From the NCBI GenBank assembly GCA_038749595.1, contig JBCDHW010000012.1:1-64000 (forward strand): a stretch of DNA of 64,000 nucleotides, in the 5' to 3' direction. This document shows positions 34,752-46,523 of the stretch, one piece after another. How positions within the stretch are numbered: the stretch's first letter is position 1; the number at the start of each line of letters is the position of its first letter. The translations under genes and the position numbers were made by a program. The DNA comes from Parvularcula sp038749595 (GTDB lineage Bacteria; Pseudomonadota; Alphaproteobacteria; Caulobacterales; Parvularculaceae). The notes under the pieces were generated by a model. The model saw only the letters and a list, made by a program, of their open reading frames with translations, searched no databases and was not told the origin of the DNA.

Positions 34752-35725
34752 AGGGCGCTATCGCCCTCGTCGCTGCTTTGCGCGGTGGCGAGTTTGATCA
34801 AGACACGTCGGACAACGCGCGGGTCCGCTTCGGCAATCTCGAACTCGTGACCATCAGGATGCGGAATAACCTCACCGCGGAGAGGGACACGGCCAGCCAA
34901 GCTGAAGACGAGTCCACCGAGCGTATCAGCTTCTTCGTCGGGGAGGCGAAGATCACGGTCAAGCTGTTCCGCAAGCGTCTGAAGCTCGATCCGCGCATCA
35001 GCATCCCACCGGCCGCCTTGCGTCTGGCGCAGGCCCATCTGCTCGGCCTCATCATGCTCGTCGCGAATGTCGCCAACAATTTCCTCGATCACGTCTTCAA
35101 TCGTCACCAACCCGTCGGTGCCGCCAAACTCGTCAATGACCAGCGCCATGTGGATCTGTTGCGCCTGCATACGGAGGAGCAACTCAGCGACGGGCATCGA
35201 AGGCGGCGCAAAAAGCAGCTTACGGACGATCCCAGCGATCGGTTGATCGTCGTCACTCCACCCATCTTTGGCGATGATGTCGACCACGTCTTTGATATGC
35301 ACAAAGCCCAGGGGATCATCCAAGTCGCTTCGGTACACGGGCAGCCGCGAGTGCCCAGCATCGGCAAAGCAGGTCAACAGCTCGCGGAGCGGCGTTTCCA
35401 TCTCGACGGCGTTGATGTCGGCGCGGGGAATGGCGACATCGCCGACGCGTATCCCTTCCAGCGAAACAACCCGATCGATCATCGCCTTTTCTGAGGCTGA
35501 AAGATCCCGGCCGTTACCGTTCCCGTCGCTAATTTGGGTGATTTCCGTCTCGGCCGCGCGCCGTCGAAACAGGCCAGAAAGGCTAAATCCCCGCCGGTTT
35601 GAGGGCTCGGAACGGACTTGAGAGGAGGGTATGGCTTCCGGCTGTTCCGGAGCGAAAGGTGTCTTCGGCGCTGCCACCGCAGCGAACTTGGACGGCTCAG
35701 AGCCGTCGGGCATGGTCGTCTCCAC
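34748..35725 (-). CDS. corC: CBS-domain transporter-associated protein CorC-like
   Basis: A 325-residue cytosolic protein with an N-terminal disordered stretch (about 1-75), a CBS pair (VGDVAIPRADINAVEM to ALVIDEFGGTDGLVTIEDVIEEIVGDI) and a CorC_HlyC domain at the C-terminus. It is the usual partner between ybeY and lnt; some members affect magnesium/cobalt transport. The first Met is at 35725, only 3 bases after ybeY; ATG at 35713 is an alternative start. Confidence 0.9.
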   Translation of the reverse strand: METTMPDGSEPSKFAAVAAPKTPFAPEQPEAIPSSQVRSEPSNRRGFSLSGLFRRRAAETEITQISDGNGNGRDLSASEKAMIDRVVSLEGIRVGDVAIPRADINAVEMETPLRELLTCFADAGHSRLPVYRSDLDDPLGFVHIKDVVDIIAKDGWSDDDQPIAGIVRKLLFAPPSMPVAELLLRMQAQQIHMALVIDEFGGTDGLVTIEDVIEEIVGDIRDEHDEAEQMGLRQTQGGRWDADARIELQTLAEQLDRDLRLPDEEADTLGGLVFSLAGRVPLRGEVIPHPDGHEFEIAEADPRVVRRVLIKLATAQSSDEGDSAL

Positions 35726-35728
35726 TTA

Positions 35729-36202
35729 TCAATCAGGCAGGTCGCCGTAGGGATCGGCAATGCCCATGTGCCTGAGGATGGTCCGCTCGAGACTTTCCAT
35801 CGTCTCGGCCTCACCGTCTTCTATATGATCATACCCTAAGAGATGTAAAAGGCCATGAACAAGCAAATGTGCCGCATGGTCATGAAAAGAGATGCCTTTT
35901 TCGGACGCCTCGCGTGTGCACATCTCTAATGCCAGCGCCAAGTCCCCGAGTGGCTGCGCTTCTTCGGGTAGGCCTGGCATCGGCTCGGCGGGGAAGGACA
36001 GCACGTTGGTCGGCTTGTCCTTGCCGCGCCACTCCGCGTTGAGGGCGCGAACCGTCTCGTCGTCGGTGAACAGCGCAGTCACCGAGCGGTCGAGTGCGGG
36101 GTCCGCATGCAGGTCCTTCACGGCTTCAAGGCATCGATTCGCAAGAGTTTCGGGCGAGAAAGCGGTCCAGCCCGGATCCTCGATCATGCATTCAATGCCC
36201 AC
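35729..36202 (-). CDS. ybeY: Endoribonuclease YbeY
   Basis: A 157-residue metalloprotein for 16S rRNA maturation and ribosome quality control. The zinc motif HxxxHxxxxxH is HGLLHLLGYDH, followed by DGEAETMESLE. The usual neighbour phoH lies 959 bases upstream, because a short-chain dehydrogenase gene is interposed. The ATG at 36202 is preceded by the dehydrogenase stop six bases away; an internal ATG at 36187 is also possible. Confidence 0.94.
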   Translation of the reverse strand: MGIECMIEDPGWTAFSPETLANRCLEAVKDLHADPALDRSVTALFTDDETVRALNAEWRGKDKPTNVLSFPAEPMPGLPEEAQPLGDLALALEMCTREASEKGISFHDHAAHLLVHGLLHLLGYDHIEDGEAETMESLERTILRHMGIADPYGDLPD

Positions 36203-36208
36203 GCCGAA

Positions 36209-38123
<1,915 letters not shown>

Positions 38124-38127
<4 letters not shown>

Positions 38128-39470
38128 GCCAGAACCCCGCACAAACTGTTCGGCCCAACTTCGGCGATCCTTACGGGGACAATCTGTCCAAGCAGGGATT
38201 GATCAGCCAAAACGTGTACAGATTGAAGGTAGGGCGATTTGCCTACAAGCTGCCCATCCATACGGCCGGGCTTCTCGAACAGGACCGGCAGTGTACGGCC
38301 TTCTTGCTTGCGATCAAACGCGCGGCGCTGCTCGTTGAGTAACGCTTGCAAGCGCTGAAGCCGTTCGTTTTTCACGTCCTCGGCCACTTGTTTCGCCATG
38401 GTTGCACCGGGTGTGCCGGGGCGACGCGAATACTTAAAGCTAAAGCAGCTCGCGTAGTTGACCTCCCGCACTAGGGCCATCGTGTCTTCGAATGCTGCGT
38501 CGTCTTCGCCTGGGAAGCCGACGATCATGTCCCCTGAAATGGCAATGTCGGGACGTGCCGCGCGCACCGCTTCGATCTGGCGAATGTAGCTTTCCGCCGT
38601 GTGCGCACGGTTCATAGCCTTCAGGACACGGTCACTTCCCGCCTGCACAGGAAGGTGAAGATACGGCATGAGCTTCGGCTCTTCGGCGAACGCGGCGATG
38701 AGGCCATCATCCATGTCCTTCGGATGCGATGTTGTGAAACGGATCCGCTCAAGCCCATCAATTCGCGCAAGGTGGCGACACAATTCGCCAAGACCCCAAC
38801 GGTTCGCGGTCGAACCGGCGGGCGGCGCCCCGTGCCAGGCGTTGACGTTCTGGCCAAGCAACGTGACCTCGCGGACGCCCTGCACCACGAGACTTCGGAC
38901 CTCAGCCGTAATTTGATCAGTGTCGCGACTAACCTCCGCGCCGCGGGTGTACGGAACGACGCAGAACGTACAGAACTTATCGCACCCTTCTTGGACGGTC
39001 ACGAAAGCCGAATAGCCCTCGGCCTTACGTCCCTCGGCCAGTGCATCGAACTTCTCGTTGACGTCGAAGTCCGTGAACAGGCGTTCGCCCGTCTGCCGTG
39101 CCGTTTTTGCGATGATTTCGGGGAGTTTGTGATAGCTCTGCGGGCCGATGACAAAGTCGATCTGCGGCGCGCGGCTGCGCATCTCGGCGCCTTCGGCCTG
39201 GGCAACACAGCCCGCCACGGCAATCGTCCCGCCGCGGCTCTTCACTTCTTTCAGGCGGCCAAGCTCCGAGTACACCTTTTCGGCCGCTTTCTCGCGGATG
39301 TGGCAGGTGTTGAGGATGACAAGGTCAGCATCCTCCGGCGCCTCGGTGGTTTCGTAGCCGAGGGGTTTCAAAAGGCCAGTCATGCGTTGGCTGTCGTAGA
39401 CGTTCATCTGACAGCCCCACGTTTTCACGTGGACGCGCTTTTTCGGCAGGGTGCGTTCTGTTGTGCTCAC
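38124..39470 (-). CDS. miaB: tRNA-2-methylthio-N6-dimethylallyladenosine synthase
   Basis: A methylthiotransferase of about 448 residues. The UPF0004 domain has TWGCQMNVYDSQ, the radical SAM motif is CDKFCTFC (CxxxCxxC), and a TRAM domain is at the C-terminus (around TLPVLFEKPGR). It converts i6A37 to ms2i6A37 in tRNA. The start is uncertain: GTG at 39470 gives MSTTERTLPKKRVHVK, while TTG at 39488 would add six residues; neither has a strong ribosome-binding site. Confidence 0.94.
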
Positions 39471-39501
39471 CGGCGCGGCATAGCTCAAGGCCCGGCGGAT
39501 G

Positions 39502-40245
39502 TCATGCGGCGGATGGGCTGCGCAGCCATTTCCCGACGACCGTCGCGCCCACGATCAAGAGCGCAGCGATCAGGATCGACGTCGTCAGAGAGGCGCGACC
39601 TTCATTCACCACAACAACGGCGAAGAGGCCCCAGAGGATCGGCCCGGTATAGGCGAAGGCCGCCAGGCGAAGGGCCAAGAGGAAAGCGATCGCTCCCCAA
39701 ATGCAGACGATCAACAGCGCGCCATCCGTTTCGTTACCGAAAAGAGGCCACATACCGGTCTTCTGGAGCGCCGCAGACAGACCGGCAGGTGACGCGACGG
39801 TGATCCATCCGCCAAGCGCCAGCATGAATCCGTAGGCCACCCGATTGGCGTTGGTCGGCTCCAGCTCCGCGCGCCCTGCGGCGCCAGACCACACCGCGAA
39901 GACGAGGACCCATTCGAGGATCAGGAAGTTGACCAACCCTGGCCCGATGGTCGGCTGGTCCAACGCCCAAGCTGCGTTGCCGAGGAACGCGAGGATGGCC
40001 AACGACCCGACCCGATGCGCAACGGGATTGTTGGGCCGAAACGCATGCCACAGCGCCACATAGATCCCGCCGATAAAAAGCGGCAGCCAGATCGCGAAGG
40101 CATACCCTTTCGGAACAAGGATCGTCCTGAATTGCTCAGCTGTTTCACCGATGGACCCCTCGACACCGAAGAGCGCAGGGAATGACGACGCTGCGATTTG
40201 CAGCAGCGCAGCCGCAACTAGAAGAACAGAGCGAACAATATGCAT
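39502..40245 (-). CDS. Membrane protein, distantly TspO-like
   Basis: A 247-residue integral membrane protein with about seven hydrophobic segments. PKGYAFAIWLPLFIGGIYVALW and the following Trp-rich helices (AAWALDQP, EWVLVFAVWSG) recall the TspO/tryptophan-rich sensory family, but the protein is longer than the usual 160 residues. Function unknown. It follows a 143-base divergent gap from the mscS gene and ends 13-14 bases before miaB, on the same strand. Confidence 0.6.
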   Translation of the reverse strand: MHIVRSVLLVAAALLQIAASSFPALFGVEGSIGETAEQFRTILVPKGYAFAIWLPLFIGGIYVALWHAFRPNNPVAHRVGSLAILAFLGNAAWALDQPTIGPGLVNFLILEWVLVFAVWSGAAGRAELEPTNANRVAYGFMLALGGWITVASPAGLSAALQKTGMWPLFGNETDGALLIVCIWGAIAFLLALRLAAFAYTGPILWGLFAVVVVNEGRASLTTSILIAALLIVGATVVGKWLRSPSAA

Positions 40246-40388
40246 ACGGCCATCCCCGGTAGGGCCTCGTAATCAACCGCCGCGTTTGGGCGCGCTCAGT
40301 GGATATACCTTCACGGCTGGTTACAGGTCCATCGTTTTACGTTTGCCGCCAAGCACGTTATCGCCAGGGCCATCGATTGTGAGGACCT

Positions 40389-41873
40389 GTGCAAGACCAA
40401 ACCCCGCCAAATGAGACGCAGCCTGATGCGGAGGAGCCATCTGCTCCCGCCGATCTCGATCAAGCGATCCAAGAGGAGTTGAATGACGCAGCCGCGCCGC
40501 CGGAAGACGCGTCCGCCCTGGCAGAGCTCGTCGACACCGACGCGTTACGCGAGCTTTTGGCGCAGGCGATCATTTGGAGCCGTACGGAGCTTCTGTCGTG
40601 GAACTCAGCGATCCAGCTGGGTTTGGTTTTTGGTGCGCTTGTGCCCGCGGTTATGTTTGGACCGCGGCTGAAGACCTTCATCCAGCGAAATCTCAAAAAG
40701 CGTATGCCACAGGGGGTGCTCCAACGCGCCTGCGATGCGGTGGCGACACTGGCGACCCCCATCGCGGCGTTCCTGGCGCTGACCTTGTTCAACGCCATTC
40801 TCGCCGATGGGATGGGGCGCGGCTCCCACTTCATCGATGCTGCGCAGTCTCTCCTGGCTGCGTGGATCATCGTCCGATTGGTGACCTTGGCGATCCGATC
40901 GCCGTTTTGGTCGAAGGTTGCCTTCTACGTCGTATGGCCCGTTGCGGTGCTCGACAGTTTCGGGATTCTGGGCGGGGTCTTCCAGTGGATGCGCGATGTC
41001 AGCCTAGTGATCTCTCCGGAGAGTGCCACGTCACCTGAGGTCGCGTTGACGCTGTACGATGTCCTCCGTGCCGGGATCATCTTCGGGATCTTCATGCAAC
41101 TTGCCGGGTTGTTCTCATCAGTGATCGTGGGACAAGTTCAGCAGACAGATGAGATCAATCCCTCACTCAAGGCGCTGATCGCGAAGGTGATCAACTTCGT
41201 GATGCCGGTGATCGCGTTGATCCTCGCGCTGCAACTGATCGGGTTTAATCTCGCGAGCCTTGCAATTTTCTCCGGTGCGATCGGCCTGGGGATCGGCCTT
41301 GGGCTTCAAAAGATCATCGGCAACTTCCTCGCGGGGTTCACATTGCTTGCGGACCGTTCGATCAAGCCAGGAGATACGATCCAAGTCGAGGATACGTTTG
41401 GCTGGGTCACAGAAATGAAGTCGCGCTACGTATCCATCCGTACACGCGATGGAACGGAGCACCTCATCCCCAACTCAACGTTTATCGAGGAGGGCGTTGT
41501 GAACTGGTCCCACCGTGACCAGCTGGTGCGCGTTCACGCGCCCTTTGGTGTCGCATACGGAACAAAAGATCTCCATCGTGTCCAACAGCTTGCGATTGAG
41601 GCCGCGCAAACCACCGAGCGTGTGCAGAAGTCGAAGGTTCCCGTCTGTAATCTGATGGAATTCGGCGATAACTCGGTCAATTTCGACCTTCGCTTTTGGA
41701 TTACCGACCCGCCGAATGGCATTTCAAATGTCCGGTCAGAGGTTTTGATGAAAATCTGGGACGCGTTCCAGGCCGAAGGCATTGAGATCCCATTCCCGCA
41801 GCGGGATCTGCATATTCGGTCCTCTGATATTCCGTTAACGGTCCAAAATGGACATGCGCTCGAGGTCGGCTAG
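40389..41873 (+). CDS. MscS-family mechanosensitive channel
   Basis: A 494-residue channel protein. An acidic cytosolic N-terminus (1-60) precedes about five membrane helices, the pore helix AIFSGAIGLGIGLGLQKIIGNFLAGF and the beta domain FTLLADRSIKPGDTIQVEDTFGWV, then the MscS C-terminal region. Such channels release solutes at low osmolarity. The GTG at 40389 has gagga upstream. Its stop overlaps the stop of the converging PEP-mutase-family gene by four bases. Confidence 0.92.
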   Translation: MQDQTPPNETQPDAEEPSAPADLDQAIQEELNDAAAPPEDASALAELVDTDALRELLAQAIIWSRTELLSWNSAIQLGLVFGALVPAVMFGPRLKTFIQRNLKKRMPQGVLQRACDAVATLATPIAAFLALTLFNAILADGMGRGSHFIDAAQSLLAAWIIVRLVTLAIRSPFWSKVAFYVVWPVAVLDSFGILGGVFQWMRDVSLVISPESATSPEVALTLYDVLRAGIIFGIFMQLAGLFSSVIVGQVQQTDEINPSLKALIAKVINFVMPVIALILALQLIGFNLASLAIFSGAIGLGIGLGLQKIIGNFLAGFTLLADRSIKPGDTIQVEDTFGWVTEMKSRYVSIRTRDGTEHLIPNSTFIEEGVVNWSHRDQLVRVHAPFGVAYGTKDLHRVQQLAIEAAQTTERVQKSKVPVCNLMEFGDNSVNFDLRFWITDPPNGISNVRSEVLMKIWDAFQAEGIEIPFPQRDLHIRSSDIPLTVQNGHALEVG

Positions 41874-42643
41874 CCTCGTTGCTGAAATGCTTCCGCTTCT
41901 GCACGTAAGGCGGCCATGGCGCGTCGAAACGGGTAAGGCCCCGTACTGATCCGACGCACGCCAAGCGCCGCGATTGCTGTGATGTCCGGTGGATTATCGG
42001 CCGTCATAATATTGAGCGGGAGCGTGGTTGCGGCGGCGAGCTGCTTAATAAGGTCAGGATTTGCGAGGCCTGGGGCGAAGAATCCGCTGGCGCCGGCACG
42101 AGCATAGGCCTCACCGCGGCGCCGGGCTTCGGCGACTAGTTGCGGGTGCGCGCGCTCGTCGGGCTCGCGCAGAAAGACATCCGTACGCGCATTGATGAAA
42201 AGCGGAATGCCTTTCTCTTCCGCCGCAGATCGCACGGTTTTGATCCGCCTAACCTGCTCTTCGCATGGTCGCAGTTCGTTTTCTGTCAGCAGACGGTCTT
42301 CGATGTTGATACCGACAGCGCCCGTCTGAATGACGGCGAAGATGTTGGCGCCGAGTGAATCGAGACTGTCCGCATACCCAGTTTCTATATCGATCGAGAC
42401 TGGGCACTGGACGGCCTTGCACATTGCCGCGCTGATGATCAAAAGCGTCGCGAACGGAATGTCTTCTCCGTCGGAATATCCGTTTGCTTCGGCAATGCTC
42501 GCGCTTCCCGTTGCGACGGCGGGAGCACCGGCAGCCGCGACAGCTGACGCGGTGCCCGCATCCCAGATATTGGTCAGAACAAGGGGATGCCCTTGCTGGT
42601 GGAGGGCACCAAACGCTTCTGCCTTGGATTTTTGGTCAGCCAT
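41870..42643 (-). CDS. Isocitrate lyase/PEP mutase family protein
   Basis: A 257-residue (beta/alpha)8 enzyme. TNIWDAGTASAV, DIETGYAD and GINIEDRLLTENEL are typical of the isocitrate lyase/phosphonomutase superfamily, and FINARTDVFL is present. The isocitrate-lyase KKCGH catalytic loop is absent, so it is not aceA; members include phosphonate and oxaloacetate-type enzymes. The substrate cannot be fixed. It converges on mscS. Confidence 0.88.
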   Translation of the reverse strand: MADQKSKAEAFGALHQQGHPLVLTNIWDAGTASAVAAAGAPAVATGSASIAEANGYSDGEDIPFATLLIISAAMCKAVQCPVSIDIETGYADSLDSLGANIFAVIQTGAVGINIEDRLLTENELRPCEEQVRRIKTVRSAAEEKGIPLFINARTDVFLREPDERAHPQLVAEARRRGEAYARAGASGFFAPGLANPDLIKQLAAATTLPLNIMTADNPPDITAIAALGVRRISTGPYPFRRAMAALRAEAEAFQQRG

Positions 42644-42724
42644 TTCAACTTCCGCTCTCGTTTTGTCGGAACGAAAGCAGACCGGCCTGGAACTTAGCGC
42701 CGCAAATCGGGCGGCGCTGTCTTT

Positions 42725-43501
42725 TTATCCGTGCACTTCGTCGACGGGGGCGGCGACTTTCCCGTTATGCAGTGCGTTTGCTGCCGAGGATTTCGGCGGC
42801 GGCAGTGCTTCGTCAATCGCCAACCGATATCCGCCACTCTCCGTAAGCAGAAGAGCGTTTTCGCCGGGACGCGGCTCGATCTTCTGACGCAGCCGATAGA
42901 CATGGGTCTCAAGCGTGTGCGTGGTCACGCCAGAATTATAGCCCCAGACCTCGTTGAGGAGCGTATCGCGGCTAACCGGACGCCCGCCCGCACGGTAGAG
43001 ATACTTCAGGATCGAGCTCTCCTTCTCGGTCAGCTTAATCCGGCGGTCGTCATCGTCGACCAGCATCTTGACGGCGGGCTTGAACGCGTACGGACCAATC
43101 TTGAAGATGGCGTCCTCTGACTGTTCGTGGCTGCGCATATGGGCGCGTAACCGAGCCAGCAGCACGGCAAACTTGAACGGCTTCGTGACGTAATCATTGG
43201 CCCCTGAATCGAGTCCATTGATTTCGTCGTCATCGCTATCCCGAGCGGTCAACATCACGACAGGCGATTTGAAACCCGTCTCGCGAAGCTTTCGGCAGAG
43301 ATCTCGTCCGTCCATATCGGGGAGCCCGATATCAAGGAGAACAAGATCGATGTGTTGCTCATCGGAAAGGCGTTCGAGCGCCATTTGACCGGTGCGGGCC
43401 ACACTGACGTGGAATTCGCTATGGGCAGCGAATTGTTCAACCAGCACACGAGCCAGAAGCTCGTTGTCTTCTACGAGGAGCACTTTTGCGGCTCTCGACA
43501 T
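42725..43501 (-). CDS. cenR: Two-component response regulator, CenR-like
   Basis: A 258-residue OmpR-type regulator. The receiver has EDNELLARVL, the phospho-Asp in VLLDIGLPDMDG and KPFKFAVLL; the winged helix carries LTEKESSILKYLYRAGG, VWGYNSGVTTHTLETHVYRLRQKIEP. The DNA-binding half matches CenR, the cell-envelope regulator of Caulobacter-type bacteria. The ATG at 43501 has agaggt upstream; an upstream in-frame start at 43663 is unsupported. No CenK kinase is adjacent. A 306-base gap precedes it. Confidence 0.85.
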   Translation of the reverse strand: MSRAAKVLLVEDNELLARVLVEQFAAHSEFHVSVARTGQMALERLSDEQHIDLVLLDIGLPDMDGRDLCRKLRETGFKSPVVMLTARDSDDDEINGLDSGANDYVTKPFKFAVLLARLRAHMRSHEQSEDAIFKIGPYAFKPAVKMLVDDDDRRIKLTEKESSILKYLYRAGGRPVSRDTLLNEVWGYNSGVTTHTLETHVYRLRQKIEPRPGENALLLTESGGYRLAIDEALPPPKSSAANALHNGKVAAPVDEVHG

Positions 43502-43807
43502 TTTTTTACCTCTGCGGTCTCGCCCCGTTGAGAGGGCGGATTGGCCGAGCACTCTTCTACCAAAGTGCAGGGCTGGAACGGCAACGTACTTGCCTCCATC
43601 GCCCCACTCGGACGGAGGATACGACAGTCTTGCCCAGGGCAGGATAGGAACGAGACGCTTCACTCATTTCGTCTCTTAAGCTGCTCTGATCACAAGGCCT
43701 TGATTTGCTAACCCATGGTGAGGGCAAATCGTTCCCAAGGAAACGCAGGATTTCACTATTTAGTGCTATTTCCGGCAGTTCGAGCCTGAGTAGGTGAATA
43801 AATTCGC
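43502..43807. promoter_or_regulatory. 306-base non-coding gap upstream of the CenR-like gene
   Basis: I see no convincing gene here. Two inverted repeats stand out: gatttgc/gcaaatc at 43702-43730, spaced 15 bases, and cacta-tt-tagtg at 43754-43765. The region must hold the promoter for the regulator on the minus strand and lies downstream of the yggS stop. Confidence 0.5.
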
Positions 43808-44479
43808 TCAACCACGTGGGCCAAAGATACCGCTGCCAACACGAACGTGTGTTGCGCCGAGACTGACGGCGGCCTCGTAGTCGCCTGACATGCCCATGCT
43901 TAACGAAGAAAGTCCTGCATTTTCAGCAAGTTTTGCCAAAAGAGCGAAATGCGGCGCTGGCGTGTCGCCGACGGGAGGAATGGCCATCAATCCTCTCACA
44001 TCGAGTCCGAATTCACCGCGGCACTTTTTTACAAAATCCAGGGTTTCGCCGGGGGTGATCCCAGCTTTTTGCGGCTCTTCTCCAGTATTCACCTGGACGA
44101 ACACTGGCAGGTGTCGTCCTTGCCGATCCATTTGTGTGGCCAGCGCGGCTGCGATTTTCGGGCGATCAACGGTTTCGATGACGTCGAATAAAGCAACAGC
44201 ATCGGCCGCTTTGTTCGATTGAAGGGCCCCAATGAGATGCAGCTCGACATCGGAGTAGCGTTCTTTGAGGCCTGGCCATTTTTGCTGGCTCTCCTGCACG
44301 CGATTTTCGCCAAAAACGCGATGGCCGCCCTCAAGCAGCGGCGTGATGGCGTCGCTGTCGAAGGTTTTTGACACGGCGATGAGTGTCACGTCGCTGGGCG
44401 CGCGATCGGCCTCGATTGCAGCATTGGCAATGCGTGCGAGAACATCGTTTCGGTTGCGGATCAACGTCTCATTGTTCAT
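43808..44479 (-). CDS. yggS: YggS-family pyridoxal phosphate homeostasis protein
   Basis: A 223-residue fold-type III PLP protein. The PLP lysine is in IAVSKTF (about residue 38), followed by FGENRVQE, HLIGALQSNK, QVNTGEEPQKAGI and SMGMSGDYEAA. It buffers PLP and affects amino-acid metabolism. The start at 44479 is only nine bases from the start of the divergent ThiE-like gene, so the promoters must lie within the opposing coding regions. Confidence 0.93.
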   Translation of the reverse strand: MNNETLIRNRNDVLARIANAAIEADRAPSDVTLIAVSKTFDSDAITPLLEGGHRVFGENRVQESQQKWPGLKERYSDVELHLIGALQSNKAADAVALFDVIETVDRPKIAAALATQMDRQGRHLPVFVQVNTGEEPQKAGITPGETLDFVKKCRGEFGLDVRGLMAIPPVGDTPAPHFALLAKLAENAGLSSLSMGMSGDYEAAVSLGATHVRVGSGIFGPRG

Positions 44480-44488
44480 GGATCCGCC

Positions 44489-45082
44489 GTGGCAGACTTT
44501 GCATCCCGTGTCATTGCGTTGAACCGCGCCGCCTGGTCGTTGCGCCGGGCAGGCCCGCGCCCATGTACGCTACCGTTCGCTTTGGCGCTGTTTTCCGATG
44601 CGCAGCGGCTGCCTCCGCTCGAGGAGTTGGTGGAGCAGTTGCCGCGTGACACCGACCCCGTTGCCATCGTTTTCAGGCATGATCACCTACCCGAGGATCA
44701 ACGTTTGGCCGTGGCCGGGCGGGTTTGCGAGGCGGTCCAAGCGCGGGGGCACCTCTTTATTATGGCGCGCGCTTCGCTCAGCGGCGCCGATGGGCACCAC
44801 GCGGTCCCGGTTGGCTCGGGCATCCGAACAACGCCCGTGCATAATGAGGAGGAGATCGCAGCGGCGACCCTGGCAGGCGCCGACGCTATGTTTCTGTCGC
44901 CCGTCAACGGGACGGCCAGTCACCCGGCCCAACCTCCGCTCGGAAGGTCGCGCGCAGTGGCATTGGCGCAGGCGGCGAGGCTCCCCGTGTTTGCCTTGGG
45001 CGGGATGCATGAAGCAACGGCCGCGGTTTTAGAAGGCACGCCGTTTCAGGGCTTTGGAGCGATCGACGCGTTTCGCGTTTGA
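44489..45082 (+). CDS. ThiE-like (thiamine-phosphate-synthase-fold) protein
   Basis: A 197-residue half-degenerate TIM-barrel protein. The late segments ADAMFLSPVNGTASHP, RLPVFALGGMHEATA and GFGAIDAF match the TenI/ThiE family, but the N-terminal half lacks clear diphosphate and pyrimidine-binding residues. It may be a TenI-like or divergent enzyme. The GTG at 44489 faces yggS nine bases away. It ends 17 bases before the converging porin gene. Confidence 0.7.
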   Translation: MADFASRVIALNRAAWSLRRAGPRPCTLPFALALFSDAQRLPPLEELVEQLPRDTDPVAIVFRHDHLPEDQRLAVAGRVCEAVQARGHLFIMARASLSGADGHHAVPVGSGIRTTPVHNEEEIAAATLAGADAMFLSPVNGTASHPAQPPLGRSRAVALAQAARLPVFALGGMHEATAAVLEGTPFQGFGAIDAFRV

Positions 45083-45098
45083 GCTTAAGCGGTCAACG

Positions 45099-46334
45099 TT
45101 AGAACCGGATCGAGCTTTCGATCATCACCGCCGTGGTGTCCTCATCGCCGCCGAGAACGTCGGGCTTGTCGCTATCAACAAATTGCGCAGCCGCGCCCAG
45201 CGTCACGCCCCGCCCAATCACGTAGGCGATCCCCGCCTGGGCCGTTTGGGTTCGCCGATCGAGCGCAAAGGGCAGAGTGACGTTCACCGCGGGGCCGATC
45301 AGGAGGCTCGCATCGCGCTCAGCGTCCGCTTGGCCGTAACCGAGCATCATCTTCCAGTCGCCCGCCGTGTAGGTCACCCCAGCGTCAAAAGCGAGGTAAT
45401 CACTCGGCCCGCCGGCAGCATTTTCGTCAATGCCCGTATTGGTCGACTTCACCGAGCCGCCAAAGGTGAGATCGCCGTAAGCGAGGTTCAGGCCGAGCGC
45501 CAACGCTTCGTAATCGTCGAGGAGGCTGTCCTCGACCATGCCCGCGACCTGCTCCTCTTCTGCGTGAACAAAGCTCGCGCCGAGACCGAACACCAGGCGA
45601 TCACGCCCCAACCGGACGCCGTGTTGGTAGTAGAGCGCGGCTTCTGAGACGTCGCGCCACCGTTGGTCCTGAAGAACAGCGTTTCCGTTCGGATCCAAAA
45701 CGAACGTTCCATTGGTTGCCTGTTGGCATCCTTGCTGACCGCAAGTATCCAGTTCGGGCGCGTAGGATACGCCCATTTGAACGTTGCCGATGATCCCGCC
45801 CAAGAACCCGGACGGCGGCATATAGGTGACCTTCGGAGCAACGCCCGAGAAATCGTTGACCGTGTTGACGTCATTCAATCGCGTTGGGTCCGCGCGCCAG
45901 TCATTCACACCGAGGGCGCGGAAAATCGTCGGCGACGTCACGGCCAGCTGCGAGGCAACGCCTTCTTGGGCGCCGACGGACAGACTGCCAAAACCGCCGC
46001 GGGCGAAGATGTAGGATCGGTCGATGAAGACGTCGCTACCCTGGGCTCCCACGCCGCGGCTCCCGCCGAGGGTGAGTGACGAGTAGCGGCCACCTGCTGC
46101 GCGGCGATCGAAGCGGTCTCCGTCGAGCCGCAAGCCGCCCGAAACACCGAGTTCGACCCCGGGAATGACGAGTGTGCTTCCCGTGACCCGGAGACGACCG
46201 TCGACGTCCGCTTCTCCGGACCCGTCCGCAAGCCCCGACGTGACAACCAAATCGCCTTCAACAACAATAGGTTCGTCCTGCGCCCAAGCGCTGGACGCAG
46301 CTGTTAAGGCAGCGATGGCAACTAAACCACGCAA
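45099..46334 (-). CDS. Outer-membrane porin
   Basis: A 411-residue protein with a Sec signal (ending SSAWA) and many short amphipathic strands ending in an aromatic C-terminus (IESSIRF), as in Gram-negative porins of the alphaproteobacterial type. FVLDPNGNAVLQDQRWRD and the CGQQGC loop are surface-loop candidates. The start is TTG at 46334 with ggag upstream. A 189-base gap separates it from the divergent DUF3576 gene. Confidence 0.85.
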   Translation of the reverse strand: MRGLVAIAALTAASSAWAQDEPIVVEGDLVVTSGLADGSGEADVDGRLRVTGSTLVIPGVELGVSGGLRLDGDRFDRRAAGGRYSSLTLGGSRGVGAQGSDVFIDRSYIFARGGFGSLSVGAQEGVASQLAVTSPTIFRALGVNDWRADPTRLNDVNTVNDFSGVAPKVTYMPPSGFLGGIIGNVQMGVSYAPELDTCGQQGCQQATNGTFVLDPNGNAVLQDQRWRDVSEAALYYQHGVRLGRDRLVFGLGASFVHAEEEQVAGMVEDSLLDDYEALALGLNLAYGDLTFGGSVKSTNTGIDENAAGGPSDYLAFDAGVTYTAGDWKMMLGYGQADAERDASLLIGPAVNVTLPFALDRRTQTAQAGIAYVIGRGVTLGAAAQFVDSDKPDVLGGDEDTTAVMIESSIRF

Positions 46335-46523
46335 GTCGGGGTCTCCAATTCACGTTTCCCTTGAAGCATTAGGTAGGAATTAGGAAGAGCTCCCGCCCCC
46401 ATAAAATGGTTAACCGCATGAAATTGCGGACGGGTGAGGCATCGGTGCAACCATCAATCGCGTAAGGGGATTGAAACGCGCTGGAGCGATGCTAGCTAGC
46501 GGTACGCGAAGGAAAGCTGCTGC

